DNA of 64,000 nucleotides from Planctomycetota bacterium. GTDB taxonomy: Bacteria > Planctomycetota > UBA1135 > GCA-002686595. Each line of letters begins with the position of its first letter. Within the stretch, counting starts at the first letter, position 1. This document shows positions 27,381 to 35,186 of the stretch, one piece after another. Made by a program: the position numbers and the translations under genes. The notes below the pieces were generated by a model, which was not told the DNA's origin, made no database searches, and was given only the letters and a program-made list of their open reading frames with translations. The stretch covers positions 1 through 64,000 of the forward strand of contig JACKHV010000003.1 in assembly GCA_020638835.1 (NCBI GenBank). Direction: 5' to 3'.

Positions 27381-28301
27381 ATGGGGGCTCTCGATGCTCG
27401 ACCCTCGCGCACTCGCGCGGGTCGCACGTTCGGTGGTGCGTCGGTTCGGTGGGGGGCGTGGATCCTGCTCGGAGCCTTCGCGCTCGGAGCTTGCGCGGAG
27501 CAAGGGGCGCCGGGCGCAGCTGCGCGAGCAGTCGCCGACTCGAGCAGTTCCGCGTCGGCCGCGCAGACGTCGTCGAGCCAAGCGACGAGCGAGGCGCAAC
27601 AGCTCGCGCGCAAGCAGATCCAGGACGCGCGCCTGCGGCTCAGGGTCGACTCCTGCGAGGCCGCGCGACGCGCGATCGAGGACGACGTCGCGTCGCGCTC
27701 CGGCTTCGTCTCGGACGTGGACCTCGACCACGTCGACGGGCTCACCGCGCAGACCGTCATCGTGCTGCGGATGCCCGCGCGCGAGCTGGCGGGCGCGCTG
27801 CGGCACTACGCCGCGCTCGGGACCGTCCTGCGCGAAGAACTCGACACGCGCGACATCACGGACGAGTTCTACGACGTCGAGGCGCGCCTGATGGGCGCCC
27901 GCAAGCTCGAAGCTCGGCTGCTCGAGATGCTCACCTCGGACACCCGGGCACTCTCCGAGGTCTTGAAGGTCGAGAACGAGCTCGCCCGCGTGCGCGAGAC
28001 GATCGAGCGCTACGAGGGCAAACTGCGCCTCTGGGAGAGCCTGGTCGCCCTGAGCACGCTGACCATCGAGCTGGTCGAGACCGCGGTCGCTCCGGTCGCC
28101 GAGACGCCGCCGCTCACCGCGCGCCTCGGCCACACCTTCGACCGCTCCTGGAGCGCGCTGCTCGCCGTCGGCGAGGCTCTCGTCCACCTGCTCGTCGCCG
28201 TCTCGCCGTGGATCCTGCCCGCGGCCTTCCTGGCTTGGTCGAGCGTGCTCGTCTCGCGCCGGATGAACCGGCGACGTTCGAACTCCGCGACGCCGGCTTG
28301 A
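27381..28301 (+). CDS. DUF4349 lipoprotein with C-terminal membrane helix
   Basis: 306 residues from the ATG at 27381; a GTG at 27324 in frame is an alternative. A long Arg-rich N-region leads to a lipobox (FALGAC, Cys about 37). After a Ser/Ala-rich linker the DUF4349 domain shows its pattern: RLRLRVDSCEAARRAIEDDVASRSGFV, MPARELAGALRHYAALGTVLREELDTRDITDEFYDVEARL and a coiled-coil LSEVLKVENELARVRETIERYEGKL. A membrane helix (LLVAVSPWILPAAFLAWSSVLV) and basic tail close the protein, typical for the family. The role of DUF4349 is unknown; envelope stress or fluidity roles have been guessed for relatives. Confidence 0.85.
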   Translation: MGALDARPSRTRAGRTFGGASVRWGAWILLGAFALGACAEQGAPGAAARAVADSSSSASAAQTSSSQATSEAQQLARKQIQDARLRLRVDSCEAARRAIEDDVASRSGFVSDVDLDHVDGLTAQTVIVLRMPARELAGALRHYAALGTVLREELDTRDITDEFYDVEARLMGARKLEARLLEMLTSDTRALSEVLKVENELARVRETIERYEGKLRLWESLVALSTLTIELVETAVAPVAETPPLTARLGHTFDRSWSALLAVGEALVHLLVAVSPWILPAAFLAWSSVLVSRRMNRRRSNSATPA

Positions 28302-28363
28302 GCGGGGCGATCTCGCGAGTGGACTCCGGGCGGTCGTCGCACCATGATCCGGCGCGGCGACCC

Positions 28364-29395
28364 ATGAACACTCCCCTCGACTGGAAGGCGGCGACCGACA
28401 CGGCCGCACGGCACCTCGCCGACGTCCTGCGCCACGCCTTCGATCACCGCGAAGAACACGCGGCGATCGTCGTCTTCGACACGCAGTGCGAGCTCGCCTG
28501 CGCCTTGACCGAGGCGTATCGGCGCAGCCTGCCCGACGCGACCTTCATGGACTTCGACCGGGTGCGCAAGCCGACGATCCTCGCCGGCTTCGACATCCTC
28601 CAGCCGGGGGACCTGGTCGTGCTGGTGCAGTCGACGAGCTTCCGCCTCGACGCCTTCCGCATCCGTGTCGAGCTGTTTCGGCGCGGCTTGAAGGTGATCG
28701 AGCACCCGCACCTCTCGCGCATGCCGGGGGGCGAGGGGCTCGTGTACGTCGACGCGCTGGCGTACGACCCCGCCTACCTGCGCGGCGTCGGACGGGCGCT
28801 CAAGGAACGGCTGGATCGGGCGAGCGCGTGCGTGGTGGAGAGCGGGGGAGAGCGGCTGTGCTTCGACGCGGGCTTCGAGGACGCGAAGCTGAACGTGGGC
28901 GACTACGTCGGGATGCAGAACGTCGGCGGTCAGTACCCGATCGGCGAGGTGTTCACGGAGTCGCGTGACCTCGATGCCGTGCACGGTCGCGTGCGCGTCT
29001 CGCTGTTCGGTGACACGAGCTTCTCGGTCAACCGTCCGCCGACTCCGATCACCCTGGTCGTCGAGCGCGGCAGGGTCGTCGACGCCCTCGACTCGACGCC
29101 GGAGTTCGACCGCGTTCTCGAGAGCATCCGCGCCGATGAGGGCGAGGTGCGCGTCCGCGAGCTCGGCTTCGGCCTGAACCGCGCGTTCACGGAAGACCGC
29201 ATCGTCAGCGACGTCGGTGCCTTCGAGCGCATGTGCGGCGTGCACCTCTCGCTCGGCGGGAAGCACGCGATCTACAGCAAGCCCGAGGTCGACAAGAAGA
29301 CGGCGCGGCAGCACGTCGACGTGTTCGTGGCGGCGGATCGAGTGCGGATCGACGACGAGGTCGTCTTTCGGGACGGCACCTGGACGGTGAGCTAG
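28364..29395 (+). CDS. M29-like aminopeptidase-fold protein
   Basis: 343 residues. The sequence follows the M29 (aminopeptidase T/PepS) plan in its C-terminal half: VGDYVGMQNVGGQYPIGEVFTES matches the metal-site GEVFT region, LGFGLNRAFTEDRIVSDVGAFERMCGVHLSLGG matches the GxGxN...GxxHxAxG segment, and ARQHVDVFVAADRVRID carries the HxD ligands. The N-terminal half has IVVFDTQCELACALTEAYRRSLP and a DFDRVRKP segment, which are less usual. A metal-dependent hydrolase or a dioxygenase-like relative is likely; substrate unknown. Its stop codon TAG lies at the left end of the hairpin element at 29392-29561. Confidence 0.75.
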   Translation: MNTPLDWKAATDTAARHLADVLRHAFDHREEHAAIVVFDTQCELACALTEAYRRSLPDATFMDFDRVRKPTILAGFDILQPGDLVVLVQSTSFRLDAFRIRVELFRRGLKVIEHPHLSRMPGGEGLVYVDALAYDPAYLRGVGRALKERLDRASACVVESGGERLCFDAGFEDAKLNVGDYVGMQNVGGQYPIGEVFTESRDLDAVHGRVRVSLFGDTSFSVNRPPTPITLVVERGRVVDALDSTPEFDRVLESIRADEGEVRVRELGFGLNRAFTEDRIVSDVGAFERMCGVHLSLGGKHAIYSKPEVDKKTARQHVDVFVAADRVRIDDEVVFRDGTWTVS

Positions 29396-29561
29396 GGGTC
29401 TGCGTCACGAGTGGCGAACCCGCGGGCACTCCCGAGAACCACGCCGGCTGCGCCGCGCCACTCCCCGAATGGCGTTCGGGCCATGCGGGGTGCGGACCCG
29501 CCTTGCCGGCGCGGCCCTCGCGAGCACCCACGAATCCGCAACTCGTGACGCAGACCCCTAG
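29392..29561. mobile_element. MITE-like long-hairpin element flanked by TA
   Basis: The two ends are perfect 21-bp inverted repeats (29392-29412 and 29541-29561; outer bases CTAGGGGTCTGCGTCACGAG). Pairing continues inward to 29448/29505: 46 of 57 positions are Watson-Crick and nine of the 11 others are A-C or C-A, which become G-U pairs in RNA of the minus strand. The 56-nt centre folds again (29458-29495). TA dinucleotides at 29393-29394 and 29559-29560 bound a 164-bp core, as expected for IS630/mariner-type insertion. No ORF or transposase is inside. Removing the core and one TA leaves AGC-TAG, so the host gene keeps its stop. The mobile origin is inferred; no second copy is in the window. 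Confidence 0.6.
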
Positions 29562-29584
29562 GCGCCGGCGCGCGGCGACGGCGC

Positions 29585-29590
29585 TATCCT
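29585..29590 (+). promoter_or_regulatory. -10 box TATCCT, 6 nt before start (leaderless type)
   Basis: The sequence is gcgc-TATCCT-cggaag-ATG. The start at 29597 would be at or next to the first mRNA base; the GGAAG is too close to the ATG to act as a normal Shine-Dalgarno. Confidence 0.5.
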
Positions 29591-29596
29591 CGGAAG

Positions 29597-30496
29597 ATGC
29601 ACACGACCCTCCATCCGACGCGCCCGTCGATCTTCTGCGCGTTGACGCTCACCGGCCTGTTCTCGCTGCCCTTCACCGGCACTTCGAAGACCGGTGCTCA
29701 GGAATCAGCGATCGCCGAGCGCGAGCTCGCCGCCGCCGAGCCGCAAGTCCTCGAGGTCCACGTCCCGACCGCGATGCGCGCGGAAGCGCTGCCCGCGATG
29801 GTCGTCTTGCCGAGCGCCTACGCGACGCAGCCCGACCGGCGCTTCCCCGTCTTCTACCTGCTGCACGGCGCGGGCGGCGACCACCGCAGCTGGATCGACA
29901 TCTCCGATGTCGAGTCCCTCGCCGACGCGCACGAGATGATCGTCGTCTGTCCGGACGGCGGTCGCACGAGCTGGTACTTCGACAGCCCGCTCGATCCGCG
30001 CTACCAGTTCGAGACCTTCGTCGCCGAGGAAGTCGTCGCCCACGTCGACGCGCAGTACCGCACGCGCGCGGACCGCGGAGGCCGCGCGATCGGCGGCTTG
30101 AGCATGGGCGGACACGGCGCGCTCTTCCTCGCGATCCGGCACCCCGACGTCTTCGGCACCGCGGTCGCGATGAGCGGCGGCGTCGACATCCGGCCCTTCC
30201 CGGGCAGCTGGGACATCGCGCAGCGCATCGGCACGCTCGAAGCGCACCCGGAGCGCTGGAACGAGCTGACCGTGATCGAGCTCGCGCGCCAGCTCGAGCC
30301 GAACCAAATCGCGATCTCGATCGACTGCGGCGTCGGAGACTTCTTCCTCGAGGTCAACCGCGCCCTCCACGCGCGGCTCGTCGCCGCCCGCATCCCGCAC
30401 GACTACACCGAGCGCCCCGGCGGCCACAGCGCGGCGTACTGGGCGCGCTGTCTGCCGTACCAGATGGTGTTCGTCAGCGAGCAGTTCGCGCGGTAG
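29597..30496 (+). CDS. Exported esterase (esterase D/tributyrin-esterase type)
   Basis: 299 residues with a signal peptide (about 1-35). The alpha/beta-hydrolase fold is complete: VFYLLHGAGGDHRSWIDISDVESLA (oxyanion region), nucleophile elbow GLSMGG with Ser169, Asp248 in CGVGDFF and His277 in PGGHS. This matches the putative esterase family that includes S-formylglutathione hydrolase, antigen-85-like and feruloyl esterases. It probably cleaves acyl esters outside the cytoplasm, perhaps on plant or algal polysaccharide given the sulfatases in the window (inference). A leaderless-type -10 box lies just before the ATG. Confidence 0.9.
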   Translation: MHTTLHPTRPSIFCALTLTGLFSLPFTGTSKTGAQESAIAERELAAAEPQVLEVHVPTAMRAEALPAMVVLPSAYATQPDRRFPVFYLLHGAGGDHRSWIDISDVESLADAHEMIVVCPDGGRTSWYFDSPLDPRYQFETFVAEEVVAHVDAQYRTRADRGGRAIGGLSMGGHGALFLAIRHPDVFGTAVAMSGGVDIRPFPGSWDIAQRIGTLEAHPERWNELTVIELARQLEPNQIAISIDCGVGDFFLEVNRALHARLVAARIPHDYTERPGGHSAAYWARCLPYQMVFVSEQFAR

Positions 30497-30571
30497 CACA
30501 TGGGGAGCAACACCGACGCGAAGGCGCATGACTACGGACAAGAACTCCCTCGCTCTTCGACGATCACGACC

Positions 30572-30979
30572 ATGAACGCCATCGACCTCCACGACACCTA
30601 CCTCGTCCTGCAACCCGACAACCGCGTCGAGTCCGTTCTGATCGACGAACACTTCTGGCCCGACTTGATGTCCGGTGCGCCGAGGACCGCGGGCGCGCAG
30701 CTCGTCGCGGAGACGAAGGGGCGGCTGTGCGCGATGATGGAGATGAAAGGGAACTGGGGCGCGTGGGAGATGCACCCGGCGGGTGACGAGGTGCTCGTGC
30801 TGCTCAGCGGCCACCTGCGCTTGAAGCTCGAGCTGCCGGAGGGCGAGCAGGTCGTCGACTTCCCCGCCGGCCACTGCTGCGTCGTCCCCGCCGGCGTCTG
30901 GCACACCGCGGACGTGTTGGAGCCGGGCACGCTGCTCGGCATGACGGCGGGGAGCGGGACGCAGCATCGGGCGCGGTAG
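30572..30979 (+). CDS. Cytosolic cupin-domain protein
   Basis: 135 residues from the ATG at 30572; an earlier in-frame ATG at 30500, 4 bp after the esterase stop, would add 24 residues. No signal peptide. The cupin fold shows GAWEMHPAGDEVLVLLSGHLRLKLELPEGE (motif 1, with His and Glu) and PAGHCCVVPAGVWHTADV (motif 2, His). Conservation of the metal ligands suggests a metal-binding small-molecule enzyme or sensor. The function is not specified by neighbours. Confidence 0.8.
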   Translation: MNAIDLHDTYLVLQPDNRVESVLIDEHFWPDLMSGAPRTAGAQLVAETKGRLCAMMEMKGNWGAWEMHPAGDEVLVLLSGHLRLKLELPEGEQVVDFPAGHCCVVPAGVWHTADVLEPGTLLGMTAGSGTQHRAR

Positions 30980-30990
30980 GTCGCGTCTGC

Positions 30991-30996
30991 TACTCT
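30991..30996 (+). promoter_or_regulatory. -10 box TACTCT, 7 nt before start (leaderless type)
   Basis: The sequence is ctgc-TACTCT-gacccgc-ATG. It gives the candidate selenoprotein its own promoter, separate from the cupin gene that ends at 30979. Confidence 0.45.
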
Positions 30997-31003
30997 GACC
31001 CGC

Positions 31004-31444
31004 ATGAACCCCCTCCGCCTCGCAGCCCTGCTGCTTCTCGCGCTGCCGCTCGCGGCTTGCGCCTCCTCGACGAACACGCACGACGACGTCGCGACGACCT
31101 CCTCGACGAACACGCACGACGACGTCGCGACGACCTCCGCGGTCGAAGCGCAGCGGCCCGAAGTGCGCTACTACGTCATCGCCGACACCTGACCCTTCTG
31201 CCAGAAGGTGGTGGCCGCCGTGGGCGAGCTGCAAGCGGAGTATGGCGCGCGCGTGGAGTTCACGATCATCCCGGCCGAGGAGACGGCGCGCTCGTTCGAC
31301 AAGATCGAGGAGTACGGCTTCGTCGACCTGAAGCACGGCCTGGTGATCTTCGACGCCGACGGGACGGCGGTCGTGAAGCTGCCGGGTCACATGTTCGGCA
31401 GGTCCGAGATCGACGCCGGCATCCAGCAGGTGCTGGAGGACTGA
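31004..31444 (+). CDS. Candidate selenoprotein: thioredoxin-like lipoprotein with UPFC motif (in-frame TGA at 31190)
   Basis: Read through, the gene gives 146 residues. A signal sequence and lipobox LPLAAC (Cys19) are followed by two exact in-frame copies of SSTNTHDDVATT. A thioredoxin-like domain begins at VRYYVIADT; the next codon is TGA (residue 63), then PFCQKVV, so the usual CPFC redox motif appears as U-P-F-C with Cys66. The same frame runs on for 83 sense codons with normal strand/helix pattern (FTIIPAEET; HGLVIFDADGTAVVKLPGH) to a TGA at 31442-31444. Two small hairpins lie just after the TGA (31194-31208; 31201-31223), possible SECIS. The alternative is a nonsense mutation or sequencing error at the active-site Cys. 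The protein would be an envelope thiol-disulfide or peroxide reductase (inference). Confidence 0.75.
31064..31135 (+). repeat. Perfect tandem duplication, 36 bp x 2
   Basis: Bases 31064-31099 and 31100-31135 are identical and in frame, encoding SSTNTHDDVATT twice in the linker after the lipid-anchor Cys. An identical nucleotide copy implies a recent duplication; it lengthens the spacer between membrane and redox domain. Confidence 0.95.
31193..31223 (+). promoter_or_regulatory. Candidate bacterial SECIS region after the TGA
   Basis: Hairpin A pairs CCTTCT (31194-31199) with AGAAGG (31203-31208), loop GCC. Hairpin B pairs GGTGG (31207-31211) with CCGCC (31215-31219), loop TGG beginning 19 nt after the TGA, plus outer CCA/TGG pairs (31201-31203/31221-31223). 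Hairpin B has a G in the first two loop bases and the distance usual for bacterial SECIS. The structures exclude each other; neither is proven. Confidence 0.35.
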
Positions 31445-31480
31445 CGGACCGAGGGCTCCGCGGACCGCGCCCGCGGCAGC

Positions 31481-33676
31481 CTAGGCTTCGAGCAACACCT
31501 CGCCCGTGCTCCAAACGAGGAACACGGTGCCGAGTTCCGACAGCAGCTCCTCGGAGTGCGCCAGGAAGTCGGCGGGATCCTGGTCCTCGGGCGGCAGTTG
31601 GAATCCGAGGAAGGTGACCGCGGCGTTCTCGGAGGTGCGATGGATCGCGGCGATGGGGTCGGGGTCGATGATCACATCCACCTCGGCGCGAATCCGAGCC
31701 GTCTCGAGCAGTTCACGGAGGTGGCGTTCGGTCTCTTGTTCCGCATCTTCGTTCGCGACGACCCGCAACAGCCGCAAGGTGTGATCTCGCCACGCGGGGT
31801 TCTGCACCAGCAAGTGGGCGAGCAGGACCATCAGGGGGCCGTTGTCCTTGCCGCGCCACCAGACGTCGATCGTGCCGCCGGGGATGCGCAGGGGATCCTC
31901 TCCGTCCGCAGTGGAGCAGAGCAGCACGTTCTGACCGAGGCGCGCCGCCGTGCGCAGCGTGTCGATGAAGTCCTCGGCCTGATCCAGGTCGCTGGACCAC
32001 CCGGCGAGCACGGTGTTCGGCCGGAATGCGCCGAGTCCGTGGCACTGGACGAGCGCCTCGAATCCGCTGTGACGGTCGGCCGAGACGACGACGGCGGGGA
32101 AGGCGAGGAAGCCCTGCTCACGGATGAACTTGCGCAGTACGCGTTCTTGTCCGGCGCGGCGCTCGACAAGATCCTCGACGTCTCCGGTGATGACCTGCGC
32201 GAGCGATAGGATGCCGCGTCCGGCGCACAGCCAGTTGCCGAAGGCCGCCATACGCACCCGCGTTCCGGCGCCGCCTGAGAAGGCGAGGATCGCGGGGCGC
32301 CAGTTCTTGGCGTGGTAGTCGGAGGCCTCGAGTCGAATCAGTTCCTTGCGCGCGCGCTCGAACGAAGCACCGCCGTGTACGTTGCCCCAGCTGGTCCGCA
32401 CGCTACGCCGCGAAATCGACCAGTGCAGGAGCGCCATGAAGACCACGGCGATCATGGCCCACTGCGGCTCCATCAGGATCATCACGCCGCCGCAAGCGAT
32501 CGTGCCGAGCAGGGCCATCGACCAGTGCGTGTAGCGGAAGGTCGGGCGATACGAGGGGTTGCGGGTGTACGACTCCTTGAAGGTCGCGAGGTTCAGGTAG
32601 CCGTAGGTCACCATGAAGAACATCGTGATGATCGGAGCGATCAGGTCGAGGTCGCCGACCATGATGCCGCCCTGCGCGATCAAGAAGGTCACGACGACGG
32701 CGCGGCGCGGCTCATTGGCCGCGCCGCTTCCGACGGCGAAGGGAGTCAGGGTTCCGAAGATGCGGTCGCGTGCCAGCGCTTGCAGGATGCGCGGCGCGCC
32801 CATCATCGAACCGATGGCGGACGAGAGCGTGGCGGCGAAGATGCCGGCCGTGACCAGCACGGGCCAGAGGGCCGTGTCCCGCACGATCATGTTGTTGTCG
32901 AGAAGCGTCGCGCGGTCCGCCACGCCACCCAACAAGACGGCCATGCCGATGTAGATCAGTCCGGTGAAGCCGATCGCGCCCAGCGTGCCGCTCGGGATGG
33001 CTCGCGCCGGATCGCGCAGGTCTCCCGACATGTTCGCGCCGGCCATGATGCCCGTCGCGGCGGGGAAGAAGAGCGCGAACATCGTGAACGGGCTCTCACC
33101 CAGGCTGAAGCCCGAGATCATGTTCGCCTGCAGCAGCTCGGCGTCGAAGTGCATGAAGCCGCCGACCGTGAACGAAACGAGCGCCAGCAACAGCACCGCG
33201 AGGATTCCGTACTGCACCTTGATCGTCCAACCCGCGCCGATGAACACGCAGATGAACACGACCGCGTTCGTGATCGTCGCGATCCAGACTCCGTGTTCCT
33301 CGAGCGCCGGGAAGGTGCTGATCGCCGCTTCCGTGAAGCCGACGATGTACATCGCGACCGACACGGCCTGCGCGAGGAAGAACACTACGCCGATCGATCC
33401 GCCGTACTCCGCTCCCAACGAACGACTGATCATGAAGTAGGCGCCGCCGCCCTTGACCTTCGTGTTCGTCGCGATCGCAGACAATGACAACGCCGTCAGC
33501 GTCGTGATCGCCTTGGAGAAGATCACGATTCCGACGGCGATCCACACTCCTGCGTTTCCGACCACCTGGCCGAAACGCAGGAACATGATCACGCCGAGGA
33601 TGGTCAGCGTGCAGGGCGTGAAGACGCCGCCGAAGGTGCCGAAGCGGCCGGGGGCGTTCTCGCGGGTGTCCGACAT
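31481..33676 (-). CDS. Cation-chloride cotransporter (SLC12/CCC-type) family protein
   Basis: 731 residues. The first 440 form about 12 membrane helices with signatures close to eukaryotic Na-K-Cl cotransporters: GVIMFLRFGQVVGNAG, KGGGAYFMISRSLGAEYGGSIG and FFPAATGIMAGANMSGDLRDPARAIPSGTL. The C-terminal 280 residues are soluble and resemble the CCC regulatory domain (TVLAGWSSDLDQAEDFIDTLRTA; VDVIIDPDP). It should move chloride with Na+ and/or K+, or amino acids, across the cytoplasmic membrane. No partner gene is adjacent; the gene converges on the candidate selenoprotein, 36 bp apart. The ATG has GGAAGGGGGA-type purines nearby only weakly placed. Confidence 0.9.
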   Translation of the reverse strand: MSDTRENAPGRFGTFGGVFTPCTLTILGVIMFLRFGQVVGNAGVWIAVGIVIFSKAITTLTALSLSAIATNTKVKGGGAYFMISRSLGAEYGGSIGVVFFLAQAVSVAMYIVGFTEAAISTFPALEEHGVWIATITNAVVFICVFIGAGWTIKVQYGILAVLLLALVSFTVGGFMHFDAELLQANMISGFSLGESPFTMFALFFPAATGIMAGANMSGDLRDPARAIPSGTLGAIGFTGLIYIGMAVLLGGVADRATLLDNNMIVRDTALWPVLVTAGIFAATLSSAIGSMMGAPRILQALARDRIFGTLTPFAVGSGAANEPRRAVVVTFLIAQGGIMVGDLDLIAPIITMFFMVTYGYLNLATFKESYTRNPSYRPTFRYTHWSMALLGTIACGGVMILMEPQWAMIAVVFMALLHWSISRRSVRTSWGNVHGGASFERARKELIRLEASDYHAKNWRPAILAFSGGAGTRVRMAAFGNWLCAGRGILSLAQVITGDVEDLVERRAGQERVLRKFIREQGFLAFPAVVVSADRHSGFEALVQCHGLGAFRPNTVLAGWSSDLDQAEDFIDTLRTAARLGQNVLLCSTADGEDPLRIPGGTIDVWWRGKDNGPLMVLLAHLLVQNPAWRDHTLRLLRVVANEDAEQETERHLRELLETARIRAEVDVIIDPDPIAAIHRTSENAAVTFLGFQLPPEDQDPADFLAHSEELLSELGTVFLVWSTGEVLLEA

Positions 33677-33869
33677 GGAAGGGGGAGGAGGCTTGGGGTG
33701 TTGCGTCCGCCGAACGGAGGGGATGGCGAGCGGGCGAACAGGATCCGGCGCGCGAGCCGGCCGTCAAGCAGAGGAGTCTATCCGCGGCGCGATTCGATCC
33801 CACCCGAGGGACGAAGGTCCGTCTTGCTCCGTCGACTCGAGCCGGCCGGGCGGCGGCACTGTGATCCGT

Positions 33870-34913
33870 TCATTCCGCCGTCGCGGGGGGGCGGGTCAGT
33901 GCTTCGACCACCGAGCTCAGTCCCGCCACCACGCGCGCCATCCGCTCGTAGTCCAAGGTCGCGGGCAAGTCGGTCAGTCGGTGGTAGTTCCGGTTCCGGA
34001 AGGGCGCGGTGGCGGTCACCATCACGGCGGGATAGCCCGCGAGGTCGAAGGACAGGTGGTCCGACCAGCCGATGCCGGGGATCCAGATCGGAGCGGCGAT
34101 GCCTTCGGAGGGGAAGGCGGCGTGCTCGCGGAAGGTGGCGATGCACTCGTGGACCAGCTCGCGCGAGCTCGTGCTGCCGACGAAGGCGATGAAGTCGCCG
34201 CGGTCGCCGTAGAAGTGGTTCAGCGGCCAGGGATAGCGTTGGCTGCCCGCGCCCGCGTCGAAGTAGCCGAGGCTCTCCAGCGAGACCATCGCGACGACGT
34301 CCTCGTCCAGCGAGCGACAGAGGTCCGCGTAGACGCCGCTGCCCATCGTCTCCTTCCAGAAGTGGGGCGGCTCCTCGTTCACGAAGGCGACGAAGCGCAG
34401 CGTGCGCGCGGGCGTGCGCGGCGCGGGGGAAGACGGCGCGTACTCGCGCGACAACTCGAGCAACGCCGCGACGCCCGACGCGTTGTCGTCGGCGCCCGGC
34501 GAGCCGTAGGCCGTGTCGTAGTGCGCGCCGACGACGACGATCTCACCGCGGGCGGAGGCGCCGGGCAGCTCGACGAAGAGGTTGCGGACGGCGGTGCCTT
34601 GCGAGTCGTACTCCTGCTCCCGCACCTCGTAGCCCATCTCGGTCCACGCCGCGAGGATCAGCCGGGCGGCGCTCTCCAGTGCCTCGGGCCGCGTCACGTC
34701 GCGGGCGCCGATGCCGCCCGCGAGGCGCGTGACGTGTTCGCTCAGGCGCACCGAGAGCGCGGCCTCTTCCGGCGAGAGCGGCTCGAACGGCCCCGCGAAG
34801 GACTCGCCCGGCATGTTCGTGAAGTGGAAGAAGCCCGCGCCCAGCGAGATCGGGACGGCGAGCAGCAGGGCGAAGCGCAGCTTGCCGAGCCGCGTCTTGG
34901 GGAAGAGTCGCAT
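33870..34913 (-). CDS. Membrane-anchored M28-family metallopeptidase
   Basis: 347 residues from the ATG at 34913. An N-terminal hydrophobic anchor (FALLLAVPISLGAGFFHF) is followed by the M28 zinc-peptidase domain: VVGAHYDT (zinc His), GADDNASG (bridging Asp), FVNEEPPHFW (catalytic Glu-Glu), SLESLGYF and SDHLSF (zinc His/Asp). All metal and catalytic positions are present. It would act as an aminopeptidase outside the membrane. A second M28 gene at 48061-49059 has the same plan, including unusual EEPP after the catalytic Glu and Gly-Tyr-Phe/Tyr after LE-LG. A TAACGT box near 34958 is a possible -10. Confidence 0.92.
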   Translation of the reverse strand: MRLFPKTRLGKLRFALLLAVPISLGAGFFHFTNMPGESFAGPFEPLSPEEAALSVRLSEHVTRLAGGIGARDVTRPEALESAARLILAAWTEMGYEVREQEYDSQGTAVRNLFVELPGASARGEIVVVGAHYDTAYGSPGADDNASGVAALLELSREYAPSSPAPRTPARTLRFVAFVNEEPPHFWKETMGSGVYADLCRSLDEDVVAMVSLESLGYFDAGAGSQRYPWPLNHFYGDRGDFIAFVGSTSSRELVHECIATFREHAAFPSEGIAAPIWIPGIGWSDHLSFDLAGYPAVMVTATAPFRNRNYHRLTDLPATLDYERMARVVAGLSSVVEALTRPPATAE

Positions 34914-35186
34914 GGGGGAAGGATCGGCGACGTCGCGCGCGAACGCAGACGTTACGCGACGCGGCGTCTTCCCTCGCACGGCCTTTCCCGGGTCGCGGCG
35001 CGATCCGACCCCTTGCGCATCCCGCTCCGAGCGCACAACCTCGGCAGCGGCAAGGACCTGCGACTTTCTTCGCGCGCGGTGTCGATTCGCACCCCGCGCG
35101 TTCGTCGCTCTGGTCGGAAGGTCGAGCAGGTCGACCGGACGACATCCACCCGGCCCGTCACGGGCCCCCAGCGAGAGGAAGAACCG

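Noticed and set aside
31004..31192. A 62-residue complete protein ending at the TGA
   Set aside because: The same frame continues with a thioredoxin-like fold and the second Cys of the motif; a stop exactly at the active-site Cys is better read as selenocysteine, though a pseudogene is not excluded.
31458..31476. CCGCGG-accgcgc-CCGCGG stem between convergent genes
   Set aside because: A 6-bp palindromic stem is common by chance at this GC content; not called a terminator.
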